NCBI GenBank assembly: GCA_017398545.1
Contig: JAFQFT010000073.1
Coordinates: forward strand, 1-64,000
From: Bacilli bacterium
Lineage (GTDB): Bacteria > Bacillota_I > Bacilli_A > ML615J-28 > CAG-313
Direction of reading: 5' to 3'
DNA length: 64,000 nucleotides
This document shows positions 24,928 through 34,085 of this stretch, in pieces; the stretch's first letter is position 1, and every line of letters starts with the position of its first letter. The notes under the pieces are model-generated. The model saw only the letters and a list, made by a program, of their open reading frames with translations. It did not search any database and had not been told where the DNA came from. Both the position numbers and the translations under genes were made by a program.

Positions 24928-25695
24928 ATGACAAAAGAAGAATATTTAATATCTTTAGAACTAGCACTTAGTAATGCTGGTGTAAGTAATTATGAAGAAA
25001 TTGTAGAGAAATATCGTAAAAGATTTGAACTTGCTGCACTGGCTGATATGACAACTGATGAAGCTATTAAAATGATGGGAAGTGTTGAATCCGTTGTAAA
25101 AAAATATGTTGGTGAAGAAAAAAGCGAATATTTTGATGTTTACACTTTTAAATTAGAAGATGCTTTAGCAAGTAATATAGTTATTAAAAAAGGTAGTAAA
25201 CCAGGAATTGTTATTAATATTGATGAAGAATTACTTGATAAGTTAAATATTCAACATCAAGATAATAAACTAAGTATTACAGATAAATTTGGCAAATCTT
25301 TTTTTAGAAAATGTCGTGGTTCTATATTAATTGAAATTGGTGATAATATTAAATTTGATAAATTTGAGATTTCAACTGTTTCATGTGATGTTGAAGTTTG
25401 TGCTATTAATACTATTAAAACTGTCTTTTATACAGTTTCTGGTGATTTTGATGTTGATAAGATAATTGCAGAAGATGTATTATTAAATAGTGTAAGTGGA
25501 GATTTTAATGTAGGAAGAATTAAAACAAATGAAATTCGTATAAATACTGTTAGTGGGGATGTTGATGTATCATATATTGAAGCAGAAAAAGCTATCTTTG
25601 ATACAGTTAGTGGAGATATTAATGTATGTGGGAAATTAAAATTAAAACGTGGATCTAGTATTACTGGATCAATAAATTATAAAGCAGTGAATTAA
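24928..25695 (+). CDS. HAAS (DUF1700-like)-DUF4097 protein
   Basis: 255 residues in two parts. Residues 1-70 resemble the HAAS/DUF1700 helical domain (MTKEEYLISLELALSNAGV, ALADMTTDEAIKMMGS). The rest is a DUF4097 beta-helix with repeated TVSGDxDV units, seen four times between about residues 160 and 240. No membrane segment or signal is present. In Firmicutes such proteins belong to envelope-stress or lantibiotic-sensing cassettes next to DUF2089 or PadR regulators. AAAGGAGG before ATG is a strong site. The molecular role is not known. Confidence 0.75.
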   Translation: MTKEEYLISLELALSNAGVSNYEEIVEKYRKRFELAALADMTTDEAIKMMGSVESVVKKYVGEEKSEYFDVYTFKLEDALASNIVIKKGSKPGIVINIDEELLDKLNIQHQDNKLSITDKFGKSFFRKCRGSILIEIGDNIKFDKFEISTVSCDVEVCAINTIKTVFYTVSGDFDVDKIIAEDVLLNSVSGDFNVGRIKTNEIRINTVSGDVDVSYIEAEKAIFDTVSGDINVCGKLKLKRGSSITGSINYKAVN

Positions 25696-25711
25696 AAAGG
25701 AGATTAAATTT

Positions 25712-26065
25712 ATGAGTCAAAAATATTATGATGAAAATGGAGTGGAAATTAACGTGAATAGAAATGTAAGATCAAAAATTTCAAGAAAAATATCAGCAGT
25801 TACACCAATTCTTTGTACTGCAGCATTCTTTTATTTAGGATTATATCAAAATATGTGGCATCCAGGTTGGGTTGTATTTACTGCAATTCCTCTTGTTGAA
25901 ATATTACTTTCAATTTATACACAAGAAGGTAAAGCAAAATGGATTTCAATATCTGTAATATTTAGTATTGTTGCTTATATAGTTTTAGGTATTTTAACTG
26001 GTGAATGGTGGAAAGTTTGGTTAGTATTCTTCTTAATTCCAGTTACAGCTATTATTGCAGAATAA
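25712..26065 (+). CDS. Small multi-pass membrane protein
   Basis: 117 residues with a polar N-terminus (YYDENGVEINVNRNVRSK) and about three to four hydrophobic helices from residue 28 to the end. HPGWVVFTAIPLVEILLS and the closing FFLIPVTAIIAE resemble membrane proteins linked with DUF4097/LiaI-type stress cassettes. It follows the DUF4097 gene by 16 bases with AAAAGGAG. No enzyme motif. Likely the membrane partner of the cassette, by context only. Confidence 0.65.
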   Translation: MSQKYYDENGVEINVNRNVRSKISRKISAVTPILCTAAFFYLGLYQNMWHPGWVVFTAIPLVEILLSIYTQEGKAKWISISVIFSIVAYIVLGILTGEWWKVWLVFFLIPVTAIIAE

Positions 26066-26106
26066 TAAATATTATTGATAATTTAATATTTATTAATATA
26101 TAAAAT

Positions 26107-26922
26107 ATGAAACGAAAATTTAATAGGATTTATTTGATTGTAATTACTTTAATTATGCTATGTGGAACTATTGTTTTGGAATCTTGCACAAGTTCTTATA
26201 ATTATTCACAACAGTTGATTAATGCAATTGAAAATAATGATTATGATTTATTTGAAGAATTACTTAAACAAGGAAAAAATCTTGATTCTAGACCATATGT
26301 TTTAGATAATGATAGAGTTAATATGCCACCTTTACATTTTGCATGTAAAGAAGGTAAATATGACTTTGTTGTTAAACTAGTAGAAGCAGGAGCATATATC
26401 AATAACACTGATGTATGGGATGAACATACTCCTTTAATGGTTGCATTAAGTCAAAATAATGAAAGTAGGTTGTTAATTGCAGAATATTTGATAAAAAGTG
26501 GAGCAGATGTCACTATTATAAAAAATAATTATTCTGCATTAGATTATGCCTTTACATATAATGTAGTTGATTATAGTGAAAGTACTGAAATATTAGATTT
26601 TCAATTAGCAATGTTATTATTAAATAATGGTCTTTCAATTACAGATGTTCGATTAGGAAATGTAATTTTTATTGCTGCAAAAAATAATAATAAATTAATG
26701 GTTGAGTATTTGATAAAAGAGTTAAACGTTAATATTGATATTATAGATTCAACATATGGCAATACTGCTTTAATTTGGGCAGTTCAAAATAATTGCTACA
26801 ATGTTGCTAAATATTTATTAGATAATGGAGCTAATATTGATATTAAGAATAATAATGATAAAACTGCTCTTGATATTGCGATTGAAAAAAATAATATTGA
26901 TATATTAAATTTATTTAAATAA
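26107..26922 (+). CDS. Ankyrin-repeat lipoprotein
   Basis: 271 residues. The N-terminus is basic, then hydrophobic, ending in LESC near residue 27, a plausible though atypical lipobox. From about residue 32 it is built of ankyrin repeats, with MPPLHFACKEGKYDFVVKLVEAGA, HTPLMVAL, IAEYLIKSGADV, NTALIWAVQNNCYNVAKYLLDNGANI and KTALDIAIEKNN. It should mediate protein contacts outside the membrane. No Shine-Dalgarno site precedes ATG 26107. TTGATA (26075-26080), 16 bases and TATATA (26097-26102) would start a nearly leaderless message. Confidence 0.75.
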   Translation: MKRKFNRIYLIVITLIMLCGTIVLESCTSSYNYSQQLINAIENNDYDLFEELLKQGKNLDSRPYVLDNDRVNMPPLHFACKEGKYDFVVKLVEAGAYINNTDVWDEHTPLMVALSQNNESRLLIAEYLIKSGADVTIIKNNYSALDYAFTYNVVDYSESTEILDFQLAMLLLNNGLSITDVRLGNVIFIAAKNNNKLMVEYLIKELNVNIDIIDSTYGNTALIWAVQNNCYNVAKYLLDNGANIDIKNNNDKTALDIAIEKNNIDILNLFK

Positions 26923-26949
26923 AAGTCAGTTCAATAGAACTGGCTTTTT
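26921..26949 (+). terminator. Terminator after the ankyrin lipoprotein gene
   Basis: AAAAGTCAGTTC pairs with GAACTGGCTTTT (one G-T) around AATA. It overlaps the stop codon and ends in a T-run. Confidence 0.8.
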
Positions 26950-26957
26950 ATCAAAAT

Positions 26958-26988
26958 TGTATGATTAATATTGCTTTTGTGGTATAAT
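26958..26988 (+). promoter_or_regulatory. Promoter placed for leaderless transcription
   Basis: TGGTATAAT with TATAAT at 26983-26988 is an extended -10, and TTGTAT at 26958-26963 is a possible -35 with a wide 19-base spacer. The expected start, seven bases after the -10, falls on the A of ATG 26995. No Shine-Dalgarno sequence lies between. Confidence 0.55.
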
Positions 26989-26994
26989 ATATTT

Positions 26995-27807
26995 ATGAAA
27001 AAATTTAAGAACATATACGTAGAAATAACTAAAGCATGTAACTTAAAGTGTAAGTTTTGTCCATCAAGTAGTGTAAATAAACATGAATATTTAAGCTTTG
27101 ATAAATTCAAATATATAATAGATCAAATAAAAGATTATACTGATGGAATATATTTACATATTTTAGGAGAACCACTACTTCATAAAGAAGTGTTTGATTT
27201 TATTGAATATGCTAGTAAAACTTTAAAAGTATCACTTACTACAAATGGACATTTAATTAAGAATCATTATAAAGAACTTATTAACAGTTCTTTATATGTA
27301 TTAAATGTAAGTTTACAAAGCATTAATAAGATTGAAGATATTGAAGAATATTTTTATTATTTAAATGAATTAGTGGTTAATAGAAAGCATAAATTACCAA
27401 TTCATTTAAGAATTTGGAATAATAAAGAAAATGATGAAATCAATAATTTAAATAATAAATTTAATGAATTTATTGAAAAGTATCATTTACTTGATTATCC
27501 ATATGTAAATATGTCTATTGCTGATGAATTTGCATGGCCTAATCTTAATATGGATGATAATAAGGTAAGAAGTAGTTGTCTTGGTGGTAAATCACAGATG
27601 GGTATATTACTTAATGGTGATGTAGTTATTTGTTGTTTGGATTATTTAGGGAATACTTCAATAGGTAATATTTATAATAATAGTTTTAGAGATTTATTAT
27701 GTAGTAGTGAATATAAAAATGTTTTAAAAGGATGGAATGATATTAGTCCATATTTTGAATTATGTAAAAAATGTACATATCGAAATCGTTTTAGAAAGGA
27801 GAAGTAA
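26995..27807 (+). CDS. Radical SAM protein with SPASM-like C-terminus
   Basis: 270 residues. KACNLKCKFCPSSS holds the CxxxCxxC cluster motif (Cys15, Cys19, Cys22) that binds the SAM 4Fe-4S cluster. HILGEPLLHKE and LTTNGHLI are standard radical-SAM segments. The C-terminal half has CLGGKSQMGILLNGDVVICCLDYLG and CKKCTYRN, a SPASM-like set of cysteines for an auxiliary cluster. The family modifies peptides or other substrates. No precursor peptide was found beside it. ATG 26995 is used, because the upstream in-frame codons lie within the promoter. It abuts the LytTR gene. Confidence 0.82.
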   Translation: MKKFKNIYVEITKACNLKCKFCPSSSVNKHEYLSFDKFKYIIDQIKDYTDGIYLHILGEPLLHKEVFDFIEYASKTLKVSLTTNGHLIKNHYKELINSSLYVLNVSLQSINKIEDIEEYFYYLNELVVNRKHKLPIHLRIWNNKENDEINNLNNKFNEFIEKYHLLDYPYVNMSIADEFAWPNLNMDDNKVRSSCLGGKSQMGILLNGDVVICCLDYLGNTSIGNIYNNSFRDLLCSSEYKNVLKGWNDISPYFELCKKCTYRNRFRKEK

Positions 27808-28266
27808 ATGAAGGTTAAAATAATCGAGAATCCAGATTTACTTGAAGATTTAGTCACCATAGAATGTAAGAAAATTAACCAAGAAATACTTTCAATTTCT
27901 GAATATATAGAGAATTATGGTATGAGTATTGTTGGAAAAAAAGATGGTGAAAAAGTATTTATAAATTTAAAAGATATTTATTATTTTGAGGCTGTTGATA
28001 ATAGAGTTTTTGCATATACAAAAGATTTAGTATATGAGGTTAATTACCGAATTCAAGATATAAATGTTTTATTTGGAAAGTTATTCTTTATTCAAATATC
28101 AAGAACAATTGTTATTAATATTGATATTATAGAAAAAGTATCTACACTTGTTAATGGTCGTATTTTAGCAGTTCTTATAAATGGAGAAAAACAAATAATT
28201 TCTAGAGCATATGCTCATGAATTCAAAAATAAATTAATGATGAAAGGAGAACATAGTTATGAATAA
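27808..28266 (+). CDS. LytTR-family DNA-binding regulator
   Basis: 152 residues without a receiver domain. The C-terminal LytTR domain spans about residues 45-145, with VFINLKDIYYFEAVDNRVFAYT, FFIQISRTIVINIDIIEKV and NGRILAVLINGEKQIISRAY. It is the stand-alone LytTR type that pairs with a DUF3021 membrane protein, and that gene follows with an eight-base overlap. It probably controls its own operon. AAAGGAGA at 27796-27803 gives the ribosome-binding site. No LytTR direct repeat was identified upstream. Confidence 0.85.
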   Translation: MKVKIIENPDLLEDLVTIECKKINQEILSISEYIENYGMSIVGKKDGEKVFINLKDIYYFEAVDNRVFAYTKDLVYEVNYRIQDINVLFGKLFFIQISRTIVINIDIIEKVSTLVNGRILAVLINGEKQIISRAYAHEFKNKLMMKGEHSYE

Positions 28267-28702
28267 GAAATTAGTAAAAAGATGTTATTTAATTTTAATA
28301 AGATTCATATCATTTTTACTTAGCTTGTTTGCGGTATACGTTGGATGTTATGCGATAATATCATTAGGTGTATTTAAACAATATATTTTTCCGATTAATT
28401 ATTTAGGTGTATTGTTTTTTACTGCTTGTATTGTTGCCGCAATACTAACTGTGGTTTTGTATTTTGATAAATTAAATTTCATTGTTCAAGCTGTATTAAT
28501 ATATGTAATTGTTACTATTTCTATATATTTTGTTGGTTTTTATACTAACTGTTTTACTACTGATAAGAATTTCTGGTTGTTTTCTTTAATTATTAATTTA
28601 ATTGGTTTAACTTTATTATTTGGTGTTATAATAATAAAGAGAACACTAGAAAATCGTGATTTAAATAATAAACTTCAAAAATATCAGGAACGTGATAAAT
28701 AA
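28259..28702 (+). CDS. DUF3021-family membrane protein
   Basis: 147 residues with four hydrophobic helices (about residues 10-35, 43-65, 72-95, 102-125) and a short charged C-terminal tail (RTLENRDLNNKLQKYQERDK) predicted as coiled coil. DUF3021 proteins are coded directly after LytTR regulators and are thought to act as their membrane partner, possibly restraining or sensing. AAGGAGA precedes ATG. The stop overlaps the next start by one base. Confidence 0.8.
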   Translation: MNKKLVKRCYLILIRFISFLLSLFAVYVGCYAIISLGVFKQYIFPINYLGVLFFTACIVAAILTVVLYFDKLNFIVQAVLIYVIVTISIYFVGFYTNCFTTDKNFWLFSLIINLIGLTLLFGVIIIKRTLENRDLNNKLQKYQERDK

Positions 28703-29436
28703 TGAAAAAGTTTATATTTAGTATTTTAATGATGTTTTTAATGGTATGTTTATTACCATTTAGTGTTCAAGCAGAAGAGAATAATAGTGATAATAATAAT
28801 GATAATAATCAAGATGAAATTGTTATTGATACTACAATTATAAAGTTTGATTATTATCCTGGTGGAACATTAGCAAAAGAAAGAGAATTAACTTTTGAGT
28901 GGATTTCAACTAATAAAATGGAAAACTTATTAATCTGTTTGTATAATCCTAATACTTATGTTTATGTTGATATTTTTGATATTAATTGGGATTTAACTGA
29001 TGAAGAATTAGAATATGATGTTGAATTTGAAATTATTAATGAACCAATTGATGATCCACTAACTACTGATATTGATGAATCAAAAGACAAATTATGGGAA
29101 TATAAATTAACATTTAAAATTGCAAAAGACACATATGGTTTACTTAAATTTAAGTTTATCTATGATTGTAACGAAACAACATATGAAAATTTATTCTATT
29201 TACCAAATGTAGTTTATCCTTCGGTAATTGTACCACCAACACCACCAACAGTTGATGAGAATAATGGTAGTAGTAGTGGTGATAATAATAACGATAATGA
29301 TGATAATAAAGGATATTTTACAACAAGCAATGCGCTAATAGCTGCAATTTTTGCAACACTTTGTAGTGTTATTGGAACTTTATTAATAATATTCTCTTCA
29401 CAATATCGAAAAATTGATGATGAGGAACTTAAATAA
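28702..29436 (+). CDS. Membrane-anchored surface protein, acidic linker
   Basis: 244 residues. A signal peptide (about 1-25, ending VQAEE) is followed by an Asn/Asp-rich stretch, a beta-rich ectodomain (about residues 45-180), a proline-threonine segment IVPPTPPTVDE, a second Asn/Asp/Gly/Ser linker and a C-terminal membrane helix (about 208-232) with a short charged tail. No family recognised. It is translationally coupled on both sides (TAATG) between DUF3021 and pullulanase. A role in sensing or in contact with cell-wall material is possible but not shown. Confidence 0.65.
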   Translation: MKKFIFSILMMFLMVCLLPFSVQAEENNSDNNNDNNQDEIVIDTTIIKFDYYPGGTLAKERELTFEWISTNKMENLLICLYNPNTYVYVDIFDINWDLTDEELEYDVEFEIINEPIDDPLTTDIDESKDKLWEYKLTFKIAKDTYGLLKFKFIYDCNETTYENLFYLPNVVYPSVIVPPTPPTVDENNGSSSGDNNNDNDDNKGYFTTSNALIAAIFATLCSVIGTLLIIFSSQYRKIDDEELK

Positions 29437-31466
29437 TGAAAATATTTGGTGCGTATTTAGAAGATTATCATTTTATTAAATTAATAATACCTAAAAGTTT
29501 TAATTATGTAACACTAAAATTAATTAGTAAGAATGAAGAAGAATATTTAAGTGTATTTAAAGACGAGACATATTCCAATGAAAGACATTTATATACATCT
29601 TTTTTAGGTTATATTAATTTACAATTAGATTATACTGTTGTTGCAGTAGATTCAAATAATGAAAAACTATCATTTCATTTAGATCTTGGTAAAATTACAA
29701 GAACTAAAAGATTTGATTTAGAAAATTCAACTAGTGATTCACTTGGTGTGTTTTATTCAAAAAATGAAACTATTTTTAAAGTATGGAGCCCTGTTGCAAA
29801 AGAAATAAAGTTAGTATTAGATGAAGTTGAATATAATATGGAATATACTAACAAAGGTGTATGGGTTAAAAAAATTAATCAAGATATTCTATGTTCAAAG
29901 TATTATTATATGGTAAGAGTAAATGAAGAATTTATGAAAACGCTAGATCCATATGGTATAAGTAGCACACCTAATTTTACTGCAAATATTGTTGTAGATT
30001 TAAAAAAAACATATCAGTTAAAACATGATTATGTCCATTTTGATGATCCAATAATCGAAGAATTAAGTATTCGTGACATTACATCGCTTAAGGGTGGTGG
30101 AACATTTAAAGATTTAACAGATACTGTTAATAAAGAATATGGACTAGGATATTTAAAAAACATTGGATTTAATCATTTACAAATTATGCCTGTTTTTGGT
30201 TTTGGTGGTGTAGATGAAATTGAAAAAAATGATTATAACTGGGGTTATAATCCAATTAATTATTTTTCAATATCAAATTATTTAACAAAAGACTTTTATA
30301 ATCCACTTGGTGGAATAAATGAATTGAAAGAGTTAATAGATACAATACACTCATTAAATATGGGAGTAACTTTAGATGTTGTATTTAATCATGTTTATGA
30401 TGTTTGTAAATATCCATATTCTATCTTAGTTCCTGGTTATGCATATCATACACAAGATAATGGATTTTTAACAAATTCATCAGGGTGTGGTAATGACTTA
30501 AATTCAACTAAATTAATGATTAGAAGATTAATTATTGATTGCTTACTATATTTTAAAAATGAATTTAAAATTGATGGATTTAGATTTGATTTAATGGACT
30601 TAATTGATGTAGATACCCTTAATACCGCAAAAGATTTATTACTAGACATTGATAGCAATAATCTTATGTATGGTGAAGGATGGAATATTCCAATGAAATT
30701 ACCACATGATTTAGGTGGGTTATGTGAAAACTTCTGGCAACTTCGTGGATTTAGTTTCTTTAATGATTCGTTTAGAAACTTGATGAAATCTAATTTTGAT
30801 TGTACAGAAGGTGGCTATATACTTGGTAAAAAAGCATCAAACTTAGAACTTTATCAAGCTCTAACTGGTTATTGTGCAAAAGAAGAAAAATGGGACAGTC
30901 CTAGATTTTCAATTAACTATATTGAATGTCATGATAATTATACATTATATGATACAATTATTAAATTATATCCAAATATTACAGATGATGAATTAATAGA
31001 TAGACTATCGCTTGCAGTAAGTGTTATAGCACTATCACAAGGTATTCCATTTTATCACTTAGGTATGGAATTTGGAAGAAGCAAAAAATTACATCATAAT
31101 TCATATAATATAGGTGATGAATATAATGGTGTACATTGGGAAAATGTAGATAAATATAATGAAGTTATAAACACATTAAAGAATGTTCTTAAAGTAAGAA
31201 ATAAATATCCAATATTTAGATTTAATACTAAAGATGAAATTGCAAAATATATTAAAATTGAACAATTTGATGGATCGTTAGTATTAAGATATTATGATTA
31301 TATTAATAATATTGATTATTGTTTAATAATGAAAAATGATTATACATTAGAACAAAAAGTATCTGCTCCAGGTAGTACGTTAATTTTTGATGGAAGAAAA
31401 GAATTAAAAGAAGACGTTGAATTATTTAAATTTAATAAACCTGGAATATACTTAATAAAAAAATAA
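29436..31466 (+). CDS. pulA: Type I pullulanase (alpha-1,6 debranching enzyme)
   Basis: Hydrolyses alpha-1,6 links in glycogen, pullulan or limit dextrins. The 676-residue protein has no signal peptide, so it should act inside the cell. A CBM48-like domain starts near residue 103 (FKVWSPVAKEI). The GH13 barrel has the type I signature YNWGYNPINYF, DVVFNHVYD, the nucleophile Asp385 in FRFDLMDL, acid/base Glu414 in YGEGWNIP and Asp500 in IECHDNYTLYD. It is the last gene of a five-gene operon starting with a radical SAM gene, possibly under LytTR control. Confidence 0.93.
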   Translation: MKIFGAYLEDYHFIKLIIPKSFNYVTLKLISKNEEEYLSVFKDETYSNERHLYTSFLGYINLQLDYTVVAVDSNNEKLSFHLDLGKITRTKRFDLENSTSDSLGVFYSKNETIFKVWSPVAKEIKLVLDEVEYNMEYTNKGVWVKKINQDILCSKYYYMVRVNEEFMKTLDPYGISSTPNFTANIVVDLKKTYQLKHDYVHFDDPIIEELSIRDITSLKGGGTFKDLTDTVNKEYGLGYLKNIGFNHLQIMPVFGFGGVDEIEKNDYNWGYNPINYFSISNYLTKDFYNPLGGINELKELIDTIHSLNMGVTLDVVFNHVYDVCKYPYSILVPGYAYHTQDNGFLTNSSGCGNDLNSTKLMIRRLIIDCLLYFKNEFKIDGFRFDLMDLIDVDTLNTAKDLLLDIDSNNLMYGEGWNIPMKLPHDLGGLCENFWQLRGFSFFNDSFRNLMKSNFDCTEGGYILGKKASNLELYQALTGYCAKEEKWDSPRFSINYIECHDNYTLYDTIIKLYPNITDDELIDRLSLAVSVIALSQGIPFYHLGMEFGRSKKLHHNSYNIGDEYNGVHWENVDKYNEVINTLKNVLKVRNKYPIFRFNTKDEIAKYIKIEQFDGSLVLRYYDYINNIDYCLIMKNDYTLEQKVSAPGSTLIFDGRKELKEDVELFKFNKPGIYLIKK

Positions 31467-31500
31467 ACAGATGAACAAATTTTGTTCATCTGTTTTGTTT
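31465..31500. terminator. Bidirectional terminator between convergent operons
   Basis: ACAGATGAACA pairs with TGTTCATCTGT around AATTT, with A-rich sequence before and T-rich after. It separates pulA from the leftward ABC operon and can serve both. Confidence 0.85.
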
Positions 31501-33399
31501 TTAGTTATCACGTTCATTGATAACATCAATGATTTTTTGTGAAAGAATCTTAAATAATGGAATAATTGTTGAAATAGCTGTCATTAAGATTACTAATAGG
31601 GCTAAATATAGAGGCGTACGATATGTAAATGAATATAGATAAAGTGTTACTTTGCCAAATTCATCGGTTATACCGTTATTGAGAAGAGGTATTATTTTGT
31701 ATCCTCCAAATACACCTACAAAATATGATAGTAATATAATTACTGATGTTTGGAAGATGAAGATAAATGCTACTTTTCCTCCACTTAGACCTATTGATCT
31801 TAAGATACCAATTTCTTTTTTCGAATCAACTATTTCAATACTTATAATTGTCCACATCATACCCATTGTAAATATTGCAAATATAAATAAACCAGCTTTA
31901 GATGCTAAATCTAGGAATGGGTCAACAATATATGTATCAATATCTTGTTGATATGCCCAAACATCAATTACATATCCTGCTTCAAGAGTTCTATTAAATA
32001 GATTATATGCTTCAACTGAGTCATTTGGTAATTCAACTAGAATTTTTTCTTCATCAGTATTATAAGTATAGTAAATATTTTGATATTCAGCTTCAGAAAC
32101 TTGCACAGCATTAGCATTTACAGAAGAAACATTTTGTGTTGAATTAGTAATACCTACAATTTTGTATGTTTTTTCATAATCATATGGATATTCATCTGTT
32201 CCTGTTAATGTAATTGTGATTTCTTTATCTTTAATATTATTCCAAATTCTTTGATGGTTACGATAATCATGCCAATCTCTATATTTTGTATATGTCCAAT
32301 TATAACCAAATAAATGAGATATTAATTTATAAGAAATAACAATTTCATCATCACTTTCAGGAGCGCGACCAAATGGTGTAAGCCATCCTTCATCAGCCAA
32401 AATATTAAGATTATTACTTGAAATAGCATATGATCCAAGCGTTGGATCTTCATCTGGTTCATTATAACCATAATAAATTGTTTTTGAGGAATCAGTAGAA
32501 TCTTTTACACTAAATGTCCAATTTGCAACATTATTTTTTTCATCTGTATCACTGTTAATAAATAGCATACTTGGATTATCGCTAATTTTTTCAATTTCAA
32601 AGTATTCATCATTTAAGATAACACTATTCATAAATGTAAAATCGTTTAAATATGAATAATTCTCTTTATCTTCTGTTTTAACTGATTCAACAGTTGAAAA
32701 ATGAGTCCATTGATCATAATTAGTTTTAATTATTCCTACAATTATATAATTATCATTATGAGTTAAGTTAATTCTTTGATTTAAATAATCATAAATAGAA
32801 TTAATTGATGGATAAATATCAAAGTAATCAAATGCTGCCGCAAGATAATCTGTAATTAAGATTTCTTTAGTGTTTGGTTTAGGAAGTCTTCCTGCGATTA
32901 AATCATAATTATTACTTGCATCAAAACGAATAATTGAGTTAATATAACCTGTATAGAAATAGTTTGACATTTCTAGGTTAAGGTTAGCATATTTAATCTC
33001 TACTGGTTTATATTCATGAATTGTAATATCAGTTACAGATTCTTTAATTGTTTTTAATGAATTCCCTTGTAGAGTAGTATATGCATATTTATTGTATTCA
33101 TTTTCTTTTAATTCTTTTTCAGAAAGTTCAACGTGTTCATAAATGTCAGTATAACGATACCCGTTTTCAATCATTGTATAAACGTTTTGACGTAATTTTT
33201 CACCATTTAGTTCAATTGTGACTGAGAAGAAGGTAAGTGAAAGGGAACAAATTAAAAACATTACTAAATATCTGAATTTTTTCTTCCACATGTTTTTAAG
33301 TGATAATTTAAAACATGTTTTTAGAGGAACTTTTGCTTTTTTAAGTTCTAAATGAGAAACTAAAGCTTGTTCTTCAGGTAATAATACTTTTTTAGCCAT
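31501..33399 (-). CDS. FtsX/MacB-type ABC transporter permease
   Basis: 632 residues. A membrane helix near residues 40-62 (RYLVMFLICSLSLTFFS) is followed by a long extracytoplasmic domain (about 70-500) and three more helices, the classical four-helix FtsX layout. VDSKKEIGILRSIGLSGGKVAFIF between helices 2 and 3 matches the conserved cytoplasmic loop of this family. Such systems work as mechanotransmission devices in peptide resistance, lipoprotein traffic or signalling rather than as classic channels. It is the last gene of the leftward operon, overlapping its ATPase gene by eight bases. Confidence 0.87.
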   Translation of the reverse strand: MAKKVLLPEEQALVSHLELKKAKVPLKTCFKLSLKNMWKKKFRYLVMFLICSLSLTFFSVTIELNGEKLRQNVYTMIENGYRYTDIYEHVELSEKELKENEYNKYAYTTLQGNSLKTIKESVTDITIHEYKPVEIKYANLNLEMSNYFYTGYINSIIRFDASNNYDLIAGRLPKPNTKEILITDYLAAAFDYFDIYPSINSIYDYLNQRINLTHNDNYIIVGIIKTNYDQWTHFSTVESVKTEDKENYSYLNDFTFMNSVILNDEYFEIEKISDNPSMLFINSDTDEKNNVANWTFSVKDSTDSSKTIYYGYNEPDEDPTLGSYAISSNNLNILADEGWLTPFGRAPESDDEIVISYKLISHLFGYNWTYTKYRDWHDYRNHQRIWNNIKDKEITITLTGTDEYPYDYEKTYKIVGITNSTQNVSSVNANAVQVSEAEYQNIYYTYNTDEEKILVELPNDSVEAYNLFNRTLEAGYVIDVWAYQQDIDTYIVDPFLDLASKAGLFIFAIFTMGMMWTIISIEIVDSKKEIGILRSIGLSGGKVAFIFIFQTSVIILLSYFVGVFGGYKIIPLLNNGITDEFGKVTLYLYSFTYRTPLYLALLVILMTAISTIIPLFKILSQKIIDVINERDN

Positions 33400-34075
33400 T
33401 TTGTTTTACCTCCTTAAGAGAATCTCCGTCAGGGGAAATGCTTACTATCATATCAGCAAATTCAAGTGCTGATTCTTCATCATGAGTAACAATGATGACT
33501 AAACATTTTTGTGAAAGTTTTTTAAATAAATTAAAGATATTTCTACTAGTTTCAGAATCTAGATTACCTGTTGGTTCATCTGCAATAATCATTTTAGGGT
33601 CTTTAATTAAAGCTCTTGCTATGGCAATTCTTTGTTTTTGGCCACCAGATAATTGGTTAACTTTACGTTTTTCAAGTCCCGTAAGTTCTACATCGTTTAA
33701 AATTTCAGCAAATTTTTGATTTATTTGTTTTCTTTTGTACCCTTGTATTTCAAGTGGTAGAACAATATTTTCTTTTAAAGATAAGTCTTTTAAAATATTA
33801 TATTCTTGGAAAACAAAACCTAAATAACTATTTAAGTAGTTTGTTCTATCTTTTCTTGAAAATGTTGAAAGTTCGCGATCTTCAATCCAAATTTCACCTT
33901 CATCTGGTGTATCAAGTCCTCCAAGAAGATTAAGTAATGTAGATTTACCACTTCCAGATGGACCTAATATAAATGCAAGCCCAGTATTAGGGAAAGTAAC
34001 ACTCAGATTTCTAACTGCATGAACTTTTTCTCCACCAGTTTCGTAATATTTGTTTACATTTTTAAGTATAATCAT
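33392..34075 (-). CDS. ABC transporter ATP-binding protein (LolD/MacB type)
   Basis: 227-residue ATPase partner of the flanking FtsX permeases. All motifs are present: Walker A GPSGSGKST, Q-loop FVFQEYN, signature LSGGQKQR, Walker B MIIADEPTGNLDS and H-loop VTHDEES. GGAGG lies before ATG. It lies between a fused ATPase-permease gene and a permease gene, so the complex may be a heterodimer of permeases driven by two ATPase units. Confidence 0.93.
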   Translation of the reverse strand: MIILKNVNKYYETGGEKVHAVRNLSVTFPNTGLAFILGPSGSGKSTLLNLLGGLDTPDEGEIWIEDRELSTFSRKDRTNYLNSYLGFVFQEYNILKDLSLKENIVLPLEIQGYKRKQINQKFAEILNDVELTGLEKRKVNQLSGGQKQRIAIARALIKDPKMIIADEPTGNLDSETSRNIFNLFKKLSQKCLVIIVTHDEESALEFADMIVSISPDGDSLKEVKQNG

Positions 34076-34085
34076 GCTGGCCTCC

